From an uncultured Candidatus Saccharibacteria bacterium (GTDB taxonomy: Bacteria; Patescibacteriota; Saccharimonadia; Saccharimonadales; Saccharimonadaceae), in assembly GCA_948945085.1 (NCBI GenBank), contig CARBGY010000003.1, positions 1 to 64,000 of the forward strand: a stretch of 64,000 bases of DNA. The letters run 5' to 3'. This document shows positions 32,784 through 41,669 of the stretch, in pieces (the stretch's first letter is position 1; each line of letters opens with the position of its first letter). The notes under the pieces are model-generated. The model saw nothing but the letters and a program-made list of their open reading frames with translations. It did no database searches and was not told where the DNA came from. Position numbers and translations under genes: made by a program.

Positions 32784-34148
32784 CTATTTTATTTTCCTAG
32801 CCAGTTCTTTACTGGTAAAGTTTCCATTACCAATTAACACCGCTATTACTGCCGCGAAAATCATTACTCCTGCTATCCCTAGAACCAGATTATTCCAACC
32901 CACCAGCCAAACACTTTCCGTTTCAATCCCAAAGCCCAAAGCGAACACCTGTACGAGATTTGTCGTATTTACAAGGCTAAGAACTGCCGCTAGTGCTAAC
33001 CCGACTACTACTGCGAACCCTACCGCCATTATGCTCAACATCAATAAGTATGTTAAATAAACTAGCCGTATTTGCTTTCCATTCGCTCCCATCGCATGAT
33101 AGAGCGAAATTATCTTCATATCTTTACCAATCAGTCGGCCATAAGTGCTAATCGCGATAATCAGTGCTATTACGGTGAGTACCGCCACGGCAATCTTAAA
33201 CACTAACCATGCATTTTGTAGGTTCTCATAGGTCATGATTGGATCAGAAACCGCCGAAACCACCTGATACTTATAGTCCTTGCCACACAGGCTAAATATG
33301 CGGTCGGTTTCCGAGCAGTAGTTTGCCTTATCTTGATAGTAATCATAAGCCGCTTTCACATTCTCAAACTGCGCAAGCACCATCCCCATTTCTTCCGCAT
33401 CAATATCTCCCATTGCGATAAGGCCGGACGATTGTTCCGTATTACTTTCGTCCGCTTTCGGCTCCGTCTTGGCGGATTTCGTGATAAAGTTCTGGCTCAC
33501 ACCAGTCCGCATCTGCCCTAGAATGAGATTCAGTGGATTGCCATCCTGACCAATATTCATAAATGATAGGTTGTTAGCATATACCCCGTCCGGTAGTATG
33601 TCGGCGATATAATACTGCTCACCGTTTTTATTTTCTACTACCTTGCCAAGTGTTTTTGCTCGTACCTCTCTAATAGCATCAAGTTGTTCCGCTACTTCCG
33701 CATCGCGCTCCGGCATCTCCATACCCGCAAGATTCGCCGCTGTTCCGAGCGGCACGACAACTTGCGCCATATCAATAGCATCATTCGTTTCACTGCTAAA
33801 CACCTTTTCTTCCAACTTATAGAACATGCCGTCCGCGGTTTGGCTAATCTTCGCCGGAATTATCTTGCCGTCATACCGCTCAATATTCTTTTTAATCTCT
33901 ACCACTTCCGTCGCAATGTCGCAATTCTCTCCGCAAATCTTCGTATCAACGCTACTCACGACTAGCACCTCGCCATTGGTCGGCGCAAGCATTATTCCTA
34001 ACACTACATTTTCTAGCCCCTGTAATATAAACGCACCAGCTGTAATCACGCTAAATAGCAGCCCCACAATTATTACGACCGTAAACGCACGCTTCTTGTG
34101 AGCTTTCACCCCAGCAAAGCCCAGCCTTAAATAATCCGTTAGCCGCAC
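32784..34148 (-). CDS. ABC transporter permease, FtsX/MacB-like, second of pair
   Basis: The 454-residue protein has an N-terminal membrane segment (about 22-44), a large extracytoplasmic domain (about 45-305), and three C-terminal membrane segments, the MacB/FtsX permease arrangement (the C-terminal part contains LIGKDMKIISLYHAMGANGKQIR). It lies 4 nt after the next permease gene in the direction of transcription and shares its opening (RLTDYLRLGFAGVKAHKKRA versus KFSDALRLSWSNIAEHKKRS). This makes it the partner half of a heterodimeric exporter or mechanotransducer. Two cysteines per segment in the outer domain could form disulfides. Confidence 0.85.
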   Translation of the reverse strand: MRLTDYLRLGFAGVKAHKKRAFTVVIIVGLLFSVITAGAFILQGLENVVLGIMLAPTNGEVLVVSSVDTKICGENCDIATEVVEIKKNIERYDGKIIPAKISQTADGMFYKLEEKVFSSETNDAIDMAQVVVPLGTAANLAGMEMPERDAEVAEQLDAIREVRAKTLGKVVENKNGEQYYIADILPDGVYANNLSFMNIGQDGNPLNLILGQMRTGVSQNFITKSAKTEPKADESNTEQSSGLIAMGDIDAEEMGMVLAQFENVKAAYDYYQDKANYCSETDRIFSLCGKDYKYQVVSAVSDPIMTYENLQNAWLVFKIAVAVLTVIALIIAISTYGRLIGKDMKIISLYHAMGANGKQIRLVYLTYLLMLSIMAVGFAVVVGLALAAVLSLVNTTNLVQVFALGFGIETESVWLVGWNNLVLGIAGVMIFAAVIAVLIGNGNFTSKELARKIK

Positions 34149-34152
34149 TCTA

Positions 34153-35508
34153 CTAGTCCTCTTTTAGCTTCTTCGCAATATGTTTTGTGGAGAAATGGCG
34201 CATAGTGAATAATAGAGAAATTGGCGCAACAATCATAATAGATCCGATAGTCCAGAAGAACATTCTGTTAAACCCAAACAAATTAACTTTTGGCAAATCT
34301 TTGAGGATATAATACTCTTTCAGCCTTTCTGCTAGCGCTCTCGCATTAAATAACCACATTGCTCCACTAAACACGAACGCAATCACAATACAGGACAAAA
34401 CGGCGAGCAGACAGAGCTCCACAAGATACAAGAAATAAATTAAATAGATGCTCCCGGTACTTGCGCCGAGCGAACGATAAAGTGCCACCGTCGCCGCATC
34501 CTGGTCAATCAAATGCGCAAAAGTAAAGGTCGCGATCAAAATCGCAATCACGATAAACAACACCTCGATTGCAGTAAGCATAAATTGGAGGTTGTCGAAA
34601 TCAAGCCTAATATAAATTACCCGCCCAAAAATATCCATATTTAATATCGAGTACTTCTTCCCATCAATCTGTACAAACTTGGGAGAATTAGAATCATTGC
34701 TATAAGCATCATAATAATAGGCGACCGCATCGTCATAATTATCAAAAACCGCAATGTAACGCATTTCTGGCGGCCAAGCCTCAAACAATTGTGCAACATT
34801 CTCATAATGACCAGCTTCCACCTTTACCTGTGCCATTGAGTCAATATATTCAGTAACTTTACCCGAACCATCGTCAATAATAAGCGGCCCAGCAACATTA
34901 CTAGAACCATAAACCATGCCAAGTAATAAGTTAAGCGGATTAAATCCTGGCAATGTCGGGCTACCAGCTTCAGTCGAGGGGTACGCCCCCACTCGAACCA
35001 AGTGTTCATCCTTTTTACCATTGCTCCAAAGATATCCCTGAAAATACTCACCCTCAAACTCTGGCGCAAGAAAAGGAATCTGATCTAGCTCTAGTTCATC
35101 AAGCTTCACATCTAACTTGCCAACTGCATCTGCAACTTCCTGATTAATTACCCAGCGCGTATTTCCTAGTTGATGATAGCTTGTCATTTCGCCGATAATT
35201 TCACCATGATACTTTGCAACGGTATCACGCACTATTTTCTGCGCGGCTTCTAAATCCGCAAGTTCAGTAAAATCACCTTCATTGATTGAGCTGATATTCT
35301 GATACCCAGTTTCTAAATAAACCTTCCCGTCATTCGTCTGCAATGCCGCACTAAGGATCGTTTCACGCAAACCCTCCAGCATAAAATTAAACCCCATTAT
35401 CGCTCCAAATAGTATTGAAATCGTTACAATAATCGCCACACTGCGCTTTTTATGCTCAGCAATATTACTCCAACTTAAACGTAGCGCGTCAGAAAACTTC
35501 AAGCCCAT
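34153..35508 (-). CDS. ABC transporter permease, FtsX/MacB-like, first of pair
   Basis: The 451-residue protein has one N-terminal and three C-terminal membrane segments and a large outer domain between them, like its neighbour. The conserved segment AHLIDQDAATVALYRSLGASTGSIYL lies between the first and second C-terminal membrane segments. It starts 2 nt after the ATPase gene. No substrate can be read from the sequence; systems of this type export peptides or lipids or transmit force to periplasmic partners. Confidence 0.85.
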   Translation of the reverse strand: MGLKFSDALRLSWSNIAEHKKRSVAIIVTISILFGAIMGFNFMLEGLRETILSAALQTNDGKVYLETGYQNISSINEGDFTELADLEAAQKIVRDTVAKYHGEIIGEMTSYHQLGNTRWVINQEVADAVGKLDVKLDELELDQIPFLAPEFEGEYFQGYLWSNGKKDEHLVRVGAYPSTEAGSPTLPGFNPLNLLLGMVYGSSNVAGPLIIDDGSGKVTEYIDSMAQVKVEAGHYENVAQLFEAWPPEMRYIAVFDNYDDAVAYYYDAYSNDSNSPKFVQIDGKKYSILNMDIFGRVIYIRLDFDNLQFMLTAIEVLFIVIAILIATFTFAHLIDQDAATVALYRSLGASTGSIYLIYFLYLVELCLLAVLSCIVIAFVFSGAMWLFNARALAERLKEYYILKDLPKVNLFGFNRMFFWTIGSIMIVAPISLLFTMRHFSTKHIAKKLKED

Positions 35509-35510
35509 AT

Positions 35511-36173
35511 CTACTTCTCCTCGCTCACTCTGCCCTCTTTAATACTAACTATCTGCGTCGCATATTCCTCTACTAATCCATCATGACTCGCCACAATCAT
35601 AGTTGCTTTCGATTCTTGTTGGATCTTCTTCAACATTTCTATCACATTCTTGGCATTTTCTGGGTCAAGATTATTAGTGGGTTCGTCCGCAAGTATAATC
35701 TCTGGATTCATAAACATCGCCCGCGCCGCGCAGGCTCTTTCCGCCTGTCCGCCCGATACTTCTGCCGGCAGACTATCTAGCACCTCGGCAATCCCAAGTA
35801 TCCCCGCGAGTTCTTTTGCTCTCGCTTCGCGTTCGTGTTTCGGCATCCCGGCAAAAGTCCCCATCAGGGCGATATTCTCACCAATTGTCAGTTGTGGTTG
35901 TAGATAGAAACCCTGAAAAATAAACCCAATCTTGTGCCGATAAAAATCCGACCGCGCTTTACCTTTGAGCCTACTGACATCTTGCCCATCTATTAGTACT
36001 CGTCCACTTGTCATTGGCTCAATCCCGCCGATAATACTAAGTAGAGTTGATTTACCGGAACCGCTAACTCCCCGAAGCATTGTAAAACTTCCTGTCGGTA
36101 TTTCTAAGTTAATATCGAAGAGTACAGGTTTTTTGCCGTACTTTTTATTTAGGTTTTCTAGTTTAATTGTCAT
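35511..36173 (-). CDS. ABC transporter ATP-binding protein, MacB/LolD-like
   Basis: The 220-residue ATPase has Walker A GVSGSGKST, Q-loop FIFQGFYLQPQLT, signature VSGGQAERACAARA (the usual QQR replaced by AER), Walker B EIILADEPTNNLD and switch His SHDG. This matches MacB/LolD-type ATPases that work with FtsX-like permeases, and two such genes follow. The -10 box (ATTGTA at 36180-36185 on the + strand) ends 6 nt before the start, so the operon is probably leaderless. Confidence 0.92.
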   Translation of the reverse strand: MTIKLENLNKKYGKKPVLFDINLEIPTGSFTMLRGVSGSGKSTLLSIIGGIEPMTSGRVLIDGQDVSRLKGKARSDFYRHKIGFIFQGFYLQPQLTIGENIALMGTFAGMPKHEREARAKELAGILGIAEVLDSLPAEVSGGQAERACAARAMFMNPEIILADEPTNNLDPENAKNVIEMLKKIQQESKATMIVASHDGLVEEYATQIVSIKEGRVSEEK

Positions 36174-36179
36174 ACACTC

Positions 36180-36207
36180 ATTGTATCACATGTTTAATAC
36201 AGTGCAA
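36180..36207 (-). promoter_or_regulatory. Leaderless promoter of the MacB-like operon
   Basis: On the minus strand TTGCAC (36207-36202), a 16-nt spacer and TACAAT (36185-36180) end 6 nt before ATG 36173. No ribosome site is present. Confidence 0.7.
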
Positions 36208-36239
36208 TACATAATTAATATTATACTCAAACCAGTATT

Positions 36240-36449
36240 ATCAACACCGCAGCCAGTCCCTTATACTATGTACGCGGCGGGAACGTCGATCTAGGTACTG
36301 GTTCATTATGGGGTGCAAGCTACTTTAGTTACTACTGGTCTGCTACCACCTACCCTAATGCTATGAATGTATACTTCCTCCATTTCAACGGTATTGATGT
36401 TCTTCCGTCCGCCTACGACTCCAGAATCAATGGTTTCTCTGTAAACTAA
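36240..36449 (+). repeat. DGR-type variable-region cassette D (older copy)
   Basis: The core 36270-36446, closed by TAA 36447-36449, encodes VRGGNVDLGTGSLWGAS...YWSATTYPNAMNVYFLHF...SGFSVN-like sequence, with the 5' extension INTAASPLYY. It is more diverged than A, B, C and E: many third-codon-position changes (for example ACC for ACT, TCT for TCA) have accumulated outside the variable codons. It therefore appears to be an older copy of the same unit. It lies in the region between the MacB-like operon and the GntR promoter, with no start codon in this frame. Confidence 0.82.
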
Positions 36450-36483
36450 TTGCTCACCAAGTAACAACAAGCTAATAAAAACC

Positions 36484-36534
36484 TTGACAATCCCTACTTA
36501 CTTCACTATTATTGTATTAAATAATTAATACAAT
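36484..36534 (+). promoter_or_regulatory. GntR-operon promoter with overlapping operator palindrome
   Basis: TTGACA at 36484-36489, a 17-nt spacer and TATTAT at 36507-36512 form a near-perfect promoter. A perfect inverted repeat, ATTGTATTAA (36511-36520) and TTAATACAAT (36525-36534) with a 4-nt spacer, covers the end of the -10 and the transcription start. It is the natural operator for the GntR regulator encoded 7 nt downstream. Confidence 0.82.
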
Positions 36535-36540
36535 AATATC

Positions 36541-36912
36541 ATGAAAAGTTTAGTATTTAATTTTGATAATAAAAGCCCCATTTATCTACAGATTATTGAC
36601 CAAATAGAATTATATATAGTTTCCGGAAAAATCCCACCTGGAGAAAAGCTGCCTTCCGTCCGCGACCTCGCCACCATTGCGCGCGTTAATCCTAACACTA
36701 TGCAACGTGCGCTCACTGAACTTGAACAACTAAAACTTATCACCACCGAACGCACTAATGGTAAGTTTGTCACTACTAACGAAAACTACTTATACAAATT
36801 CCGTGAGAAATTTGCCCTCATCAAAACAAGGGAATATCTAACCGCAATGTCAGAACTTGGTTTTGATCATAAGTCCACAATCAAATATTTAAAAGCTAAA
36901 GGAGCTAAATAA
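36541..36912 (+). CDS. GntR family transcriptional regulator, YtrA-like
   Basis: The 123-residue protein has a GntR winged helix (about 10-75: SPIYLQIIDQIELYIVSGKIPPGEKLPSVRDLATIARVNPNTMQRALTELEQ) and a short C-terminal helical region instead of a large effector domain, as in the YtrA subfamily. YtrA-type regulators repress ABC-transporter operons and respond to cell-wall stress or antibiotics. The gene is followed by four ABC genes in the same direction, and a perfect palindrome overlaps its promoter, so autoregulation of the whole cluster is likely. Confidence 0.92.
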   Translation: MKSLVFNFDNKSPIYLQIIDQIELYIVSGKIPPGEKLPSVRDLATIARVNPNTMQRALTELEQLKLITTERTNGKFVTTNENYLYKFREKFALIKTREYLTAMSELGFDHKSTIKYLKAKGAK

Positions 36913-36914
36913 CT

Positions 36915-37649
36915 ATGCCAAAACATCAATCTAATCCTATCCCACTTGTCGAATGTCGTCACCTCACCAAATCTTATGATCATAAAATTATTCTAAATGA
37001 TATCAATCTCACAATTCCACGCGGAAAAATCATCGGCCTACTCGGCCAAAACGGCGCCGGTAAATCCACACTAATTAAAATTCTTAACGACCTCGTTACA
37101 CCAACAAGTGGGGAAGTATTAATCGATGGTCAACCCATCGGCATTCATAGCAAAAAAATTATTTCCTATTTACCCGAACGTACTTATCTTAACAAAGCCA
37201 CGACCGTCCAAGAGTCCCTGAAGTTTTTTTCTAAATTTTATACCAACTTCAACACAGAAAAAGCCAAATCGCTCATCCATAATCTGAATCTTGACTTAAC
37301 CACAAAAATTGCCAAAATGAGCAAAGGCATGCAAGAAAAGTTACAACTCATTCTCGTCATGAGTCGCGAAGCTGAACTCTATATTCTTGATGAGCCACTC
37401 GGCGGTATCGATCCAGCTACACGCGATTACATTCTCGACACTATTCTTTCTAACTTTCACGAAGGTGCCAGTGTTCTTATCTCCACACATCTGATTTCTG
37501 ACATTGAGCACATTCTCGATGAGGTAATATTTATTCAAAATGGACGCATTATTCTTACCGAAGAAAGCGACTACTTACGTAACAAATACCATTCTTCAAT
37601 CGACGAAGTCTTTCGCCAAACTTTTAAAGCCGATATTAATAATAACTAA
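36915..37649 (+). CDS. ABC transporter ATP-binding protein, YtrB-like
   Basis: The 244-residue ATPase has Walker A GQNGAGKST, the variant signature MSKGMQEKLQL, Walker B LYILDEPLGGIDP and the switch STHLISD. It lies 2 nt after the GntR gene and 12 nt before its permease. The pairing with a GntR/YtrA regulator points to an exporter induced by envelope stress; the substrate is unknown. Confidence 0.92.
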   Translation: MPKHQSNPIPLVECRHLTKSYDHKIILNDINLTIPRGKIIGLLGQNGAGKSTLIKILNDLVTPTSGEVLIDGQPIGIHSKKIISYLPERTYLNKATTVQESLKFFSKFYTNFNTEKAKSLIHNLNLDLTTKIAKMSKGMQEKLQLILVMSREAELYILDEPLGGIDPATRDYILDTILSNFHEGASVLISTHLISDIEHILDEVIFIQNGRIILTEESDYLRNKYHSSIDEVFRQTFKADINNN

Positions 37650-37661
37650 CTAGGGAGTTCT

Positions 37662-38549
37662 ATGTTCATAAATCTTATCAAATATAATCTTAAATATATT
37701 TTAAAAACTACCAGCATCTTTGCTTCTCTTTTTCTTATTAGTATCATTCTTTTCAATGTTACCGGCTACGATACCACTTTAATTTTTGATGAAGCCAACA
37801 ACTATGCCGTAATCGGTGAAACTTTTAGCAAGCCCGCAATTTTCCATTTTTTACACGCCCTATTCTATAACCTCATCTATATAACATTCATCTGTTTTGT
37901 TTTAATTACCATTCTAAAAACTTGGCGACGATTTCAGAATACTTTTTACAGTGACGAAGCCTACCTTACACATACGTTGCCAGTTTCACGTAATACCCTC
38001 TGGAACACACAAATCTGCAGCGCTCTCCTCATCGTCCTTAGCGTCTTGATTGTCGCAATTGTTGGTAGTTTACTGCTCGCACTATCACGTGACGGCATGC
38101 AAATTCTTGAATCGCTCGGTCTAGTTGGCGGCTGCACACACTGTGTTAATAATTACTACTATGTTGAGCTTCGCGATTGTGGTTTTTACCTTACCTTCGC
38201 TTTTATAATTTTTACCGAACTTGCTTTTATCCTTTTCTGCGGCTTTACGGGGATCATTATTGGTCATCGCTTCAATAACCACTCAAGCATTTGGGCTAGA
38301 GTTAGTGGATTCGGTATTTATGTCGTCGCCAGTATAATTCTCTTGAAGATTATTTACCTACTCAGCCTCTTCATTCCTAGCCTTCGTTATATCTTCGGCG
38401 ATCCTGCCGGACACCAAGCCGGACTCTATGATGACCCTAACTTTATCATTACTACACTATTCTATATTGGCATAGTCTACGTCTGCTACAACTTAGTACT
38501 TTATGTAACAGGTCGTAAACTACTAAAACGCGGTATTAATCTTGAATAA
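37662..38549 (+). CDS. ABC transporter permease of the GntR-regulated system
   Basis: The 295-residue protein has about six membrane segments and no large soluble domain. The segment TWRRFQNTFYSDEAYLTHTLPVSRNTLWNTQI lies in the coupling-helix region typical of ABC-2 type permeases. It has an AGGGAG ribosome site and follows its ATPase by 12 nt. Cys pairs in one outer loop (GGCTHCVNN) could form a disulfide. Confidence 0.82.
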   Translation: MFINLIKYNLKYILKTTSIFASLFLISIILFNVTGYDTTLIFDEANNYAVIGETFSKPAIFHFLHALFYNLIYITFICFVLITILKTWRRFQNTFYSDEAYLTHTLPVSRNTLWNTQICSALLIVLSVLIVAIVGSLLLALSRDGMQILESLGLVGGCTHCVNNYYYVELRDCGFYLTFAFIIFTELAFILFCGFTGIIIGHRFNNHSSIWARVSGFGIYVVASIILLKIIYLLSLFIPSLRYIFGDPAGHQAGLYDDPNFIITTLFYIGIVYVCYNLVLYVTGRKLLKRGINLE

Positions 38550-38622
38550 TAAAAGTTCTTGTAATCATACCCCCCCCCAGTGGTATAATTATTTTAACCT
38601 ACTATATTAACGAAAGGAGAAT

Positions 38623-39543
38623 ATGTCCGGACTCATCCTCAAAAATGTTTCCAAAACTTTTGCCGGCAAACTTGTTGTCGATCGTGTTTCGCTCGAATTA
38701 ACCAAACCTGGCGTCTATGGACTACTCGGGACCAACGGCGCTGGCAAAACCACTACTATCCGTATGCTCCTCGGCATTATTACTAAAGATAGCGGCGAAA
38801 TTACTTGGAATGGTCAAGAAGTTAACCGCAAAGATGTTAACTTTGGATATTTACCCGAAGAGCGCGGCGTCTATCCTAAAGTCAAAATCTACGATCAGCT
38901 CATGTATTTTGCCGAGCTAAAAGGTCTCAGTCGCCCCGTAGCTGACGAATCAATTCATAAATGGGCCAAACGTTTACACGTCGAAGAGTATCTCGAAATT
39001 ACCGCCGAAAAACTTTCCAAAGGGAATCAACAAAAAATCCAATTTATGACCGCCATCATCCATAATCCCGATCTAGTCGTCCTAGATGAACCATTCAGCG
39101 GCCTCGATCCAGTTAACACCGATATTCTAAAAAGTATTATTATCGACCTTGTCAAACAAGGAAAGTACGTGATTATGTCCGCCCATCAAATGGCAACCAT
39201 TGAAGAATTCTGCAGCAATATTCTCATCATGAATAAAGGAAAGACTGTACTACAGGGAAACTTGAATGAAATTAAAGCAACCTACCCAGTTCGACGCGCC
39301 ATTATTAGCACAAATCAGGATATCTCCAAATATCTTAAAGATTTCCAAGTTGAGCACGAAAAAGATTTTACTTACACAATCAAAATTTCCGATGAAAAGT
39401 CCGCACAAAAATTATTAGCCAAACTCATTGAAAATCATATACTTATCGAAAAATTCGAAGTTGAAAAGCCAACTCTTAACGATATCTTTATTGAAAAAGT
39501 TGGTGCTAGTAGTTTAATAGCAAATCTAGAAAGTGAGGCATAA
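38623..39543 (+). CDS. ABC transporter ATP-binding protein, NatA-like
   Basis: The 306-residue protein has Walker A GTNGAGKTT, signature LSKGNQQKIQF, Walker B LVVLDEPFSGLDP and the switch SAHQM, plus a C-terminal domain of about 85 residues of the DUF4162 type found in NatA. A CCCCCCCCC run lies just upstream of its TATAAT (38583-38588), and the leader has a GAAAGGAG ribosome site, so it may have its own promoter as well as read-through from the GntR cluster. It pairs with the permease that follows. Confidence 0.92.
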   Translation: MSGLILKNVSKTFAGKLVVDRVSLELTKPGVYGLLGTNGAGKTTTIRMLLGIITKDSGEITWNGQEVNRKDVNFGYLPEERGVYPKVKIYDQLMYFAELKGLSRPVADESIHKWAKRLHVEEYLEITAEKLSKGNQQKIQFMTAIIHNPDLVVLDEPFSGLDPVNTDILKSIIIDLVKQGKYVIMSAHQMATIEEFCSNILIMNKGKTVLQGNLNEIKATYPVRRAIISTNQDISKYLKDFQVEHEKDFTYTIKISDEKSAQKLLAKLIENHILIEKFEVEKPTLNDIFIEKVGASSLIANLESEA

Positions 39544-39547
39544 CTTT

Positions 39548-40783
39548 ATGAAAATGAATAATTTCCGTGATACTTGGACCGTCATCAAATTTACTATGCG
39601 AGACCTCATTGGCAGAAAGTCCTTTCGCGTCTCAACCATCATCATCCTTGTTCTAATTGTTGCCGGTTTTAATCTTCCACGTATCCTAAACGCAGTTACC
39701 GATAGTAATTTTAATAACACTGTACTAATATCTGATCCTGAAAACCTTTATAATAACCAACTCGAAAATTTAAATAGCTCAGAACTTGGATATAACTTTA
39801 AATTCGAAAATCTAAATTTTGAAGAAATTAAAACTCAAATTAATGAGCACGAAATTAGTTCTGCAATCATCATTTCCAAAAAAGATGACGTCATTAATCT
39901 CCAATACATAGTCGACAATGCCGCAACTATGGCCAGCACACCAACCACGCTCGTCGATGCTCTTAATAGTTTATATACCAACCTTCAAATCCAAAAGCTT
40001 CATCTCACCTCCACTCAGCTCGCTCAAATCTCACCACAGTTTAATCTTGAAATTCAGCAAATCAGCGATCAAGAAATCGGCGGCAACATTACTGTCATGA
40101 TGTTTGTGTCAATTCTCCTTTTCTTCGCGATCTACTTTTGTGCCTATCAAGTTTCTAGCTCCATTACCGTTGAAAAAACTTCCAAAATCATGGAAACTCT
40201 TGTTACATCTACCAGTCCACGCACAATCGTACTTGGTAAAACTATTGGTATTGGGTTAGTCGGACTTGGACAAGTCGTACTCTTCACGGCTACAGCCATT
40301 TTCTCCGCCTACGCCTTCCTCGATCCAGAACTTCTTAATTCCATGTTCGACCTCTCCACGCCCACTCCATACCTCGCATTCATCATGATTCTATACTTTA
40401 TTCTCGGATACTTTACTTACGCCCTGCTTTACGCCCTCACTGGCTCCACTATCAGTAAACCCGAAGACATCCAATCCGCTAACATGCCCGTCGCCATCAT
40501 TACTATGATTGGTTTTTACCTCGCATATTTTACCCTTATTGATCCGACTAGCGAGCTCAATAGTTTTGCCGCCCTCTTCCCCTTCTCATCACCTTTCTGT
40601 ATGCCGCTCCGTGTCATGATGGGTATTGCCAGTGGCTGGGAAGTCATCGGATCAATCGCAATCCTTCTTATAACCTGTTCCCTAATTGCCCACATCGCCA
40701 TTAAAATTTACAGTAATGCTATCCTTAATTACGGCACTAAGATGAGTCTTCGTGATATCATCAGAACTTATAAGGAAGAATAA
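39548..40783 (+). CDS. ABC-2 type permease, NatB-like
   Basis: The product of about 411 residues has TM1 (about 30-50), a large outer domain (about 50-180) and about five C-terminal membrane segments with the EKTSKIMETLVTSTSPRTIVLGK motif between the first two, as in NatB/ABC-2 permeases. It starts 4 nt after the NatA-like ATPase; the longer frame from 39533 overlaps that gene and lacks a ribosome site, while ATG 39548 has GTGAGG. Na+ export is the known role of NatAB but is not shown here. Confidence 0.88.
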   Translation: MKMNNFRDTWTVIKFTMRDLIGRKSFRVSTIIILVLIVAGFNLPRILNAVTDSNFNNTVLISDPENLYNNQLENLNSSELGYNFKFENLNFEEIKTQINEHEISSAIIISKKDDVINLQYIVDNAATMASTPTTLVDALNSLYTNLQIQKLHLTSTQLAQISPQFNLEIQQISDQEIGGNITVMMFVSILLFFAIYFCAYQVSSSITVEKTSKIMETLVTSTSPRTIVLGKTIGIGLVGLGQVVLFTATAIFSAYAFLDPELLNSMFDLSTPTPYLAFIMILYFILGYFTYALLYALTGSTISKPEDIQSANMPVAIITMIGFYLAYFTLIDPTSELNSFAALFPFSSPFCMPLRVMMGIASGWEVIGSIAILLITCSLIAHIAIKIYSNAILNYGTKMSLRDIIRTYKEE

Positions 40784-40785
40784 AA

Positions 40786-41052
40786 GTGAACAAACTAGTT
40801 ATTCATGGCATTTATCGACACTATAAAGGAGATTATTACATCATCGAAGATGTTGCCACACATAGCGAAACCGGTGAAGAACTCGTCATTTATCGTGGAC
40901 TCTACAATGGTGAGAAGTTTGGTCAACACCACCTCTGCGCTCGCCCAAAGGCCATGTTTCTAGAAGAAATCTCGCCCGAAAAGTGTCCTAAAGACCACGT
41001 ACAAAAATACCGTTTCGAATTACAGGACATCAAAAGCGTTGCTGGGCATTAG
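40786..41052 (+). CDS. DUF1653 family protein
   Basis: The 88-residue protein matches DUF1653: HGIYRHYKGDYYIIEDVATHSETGEELVIYRGLYNG, then a variable part and KYRFELQD. The family is small and cytosolic with no established function. It starts at GTG 40786, 2 nt after the NatB-like stop, with an AAGGAAG ribosome site inside the end of that gene. It ends at a perfect 13-bp hairpin. Confidence 0.88.
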   Translation: MNKLVIHGIYRHYKGDYYIIEDVATHSETGEELVIYRGLYNGEKFGQHHLCARPKAMFLEEISPEKCPKDHVQKYRFELQDIKSVAGH

Positions 41053-41080
41053 TAAGTGTTGTAATTTTTACAACACTTAC
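41052..41080. terminator. Perfect hairpin between convergent DUF1653 and Nudix genes
   Basis: GTAAGTGTTGTAA and TTACAACACTTAC are perfect 13-bp arms around TTT, overlapping the stop codons of both genes. Neither side has a long T-tract, so its efficiency as a bidirectional terminator is uncertain. Confidence 0.7.
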
Positions 41081-41646
41081 TCTTCGTCCCGACTTTCAAC
41101 ATTCAGTACCTCGTATTCCTCATTTGGTAACTCCGTGAAGTATTCTTTTTCACGCGCGACCTCATAAGCGGCATTCAAAATCTTGATATTGTTGTTACCA
41201 AATTTTGGTGCCTTAGCTAATTCTTCCGTAGCAATCTCTCGTGGCGCCAGCGTTCGTCCATAAACCCAATTACCTTCACGATCTGGATCAGCTTTCGGTG
41301 GCAAAATCTTCGTCACCCGCGCCACCATTCGCGCCCAATTTTCTTTCTCCCGCACAATTTCGCAATCTAGGCCAATTTCATCATAATATTTCTTCATCTC
41401 AACTTCCAAATATCCCAAATATTCAATCTTATCAATCTCACAATTTATTTCCTCTAGAACCTCTCTTCGCAACGCCGCTTCCAGATCCTCATCACTCGCA
41501 TCAATTCTTCCACCCGTAATCCGCGCTTCGCCATTTTTATAACGCAGTAAAATCCGTCCATCTTGTACAACAAGTACTGCATGCACCCGCTGAAACTTTC
41601 CATCTTTCGGAGTTTTCTTCAAAAATAATTTATATTCTTCCATCAT
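41077..41646 (-). CDS. Nudix hydrolase family protein
   Basis: The 189-residue protein has the Nudix box GGRIDASDEDLEAALRREVLEEINCEI (REVLEE core intact) at about residues 45-70. The N-terminal part QRVHAVLVVQDGRILLRYK and the C-terminal part are typical of the fold. The substrate is unknown. The start is ATG 41646 or the adjacent ATG 41643. It is divergent from the Y-family polymerase gene, with overlapping AT-rich promoters between them. Confidence 0.85.
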   Translation of the reverse strand: MMEEYKLFLKKTPKDGKFQRVHAVLVVQDGRILLRYKNGEARITGGRIDASDEDLEAALRREVLEEINCEIDKIEYLGYLEVEMKKYYDEIGLDCEIVREKENWARMVARVTKILPPKADPDREGNWVYGRTLAPREIATEELAKAPKFGNNNIKILNAAYEVAREKEYFTELPNEEYEVLNVESRDEE

Positions 41647-41649
41647 TCT

Positions 41650-41657
41650 ATTATAAT
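41650..41657. promoter_or_regulatory. Overlapping divergent -10 boxes
   Basis: ATTATA (41650-41655, TATAAT on the minus strand) and TATAAT (41652-41657, + strand) overlap almost completely between the Nudix gene and the polymerase gene. Transcription in one direction should compete with the other. Confidence 0.55.
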
Positions 41658-41669
41658 ATACTTATAATT

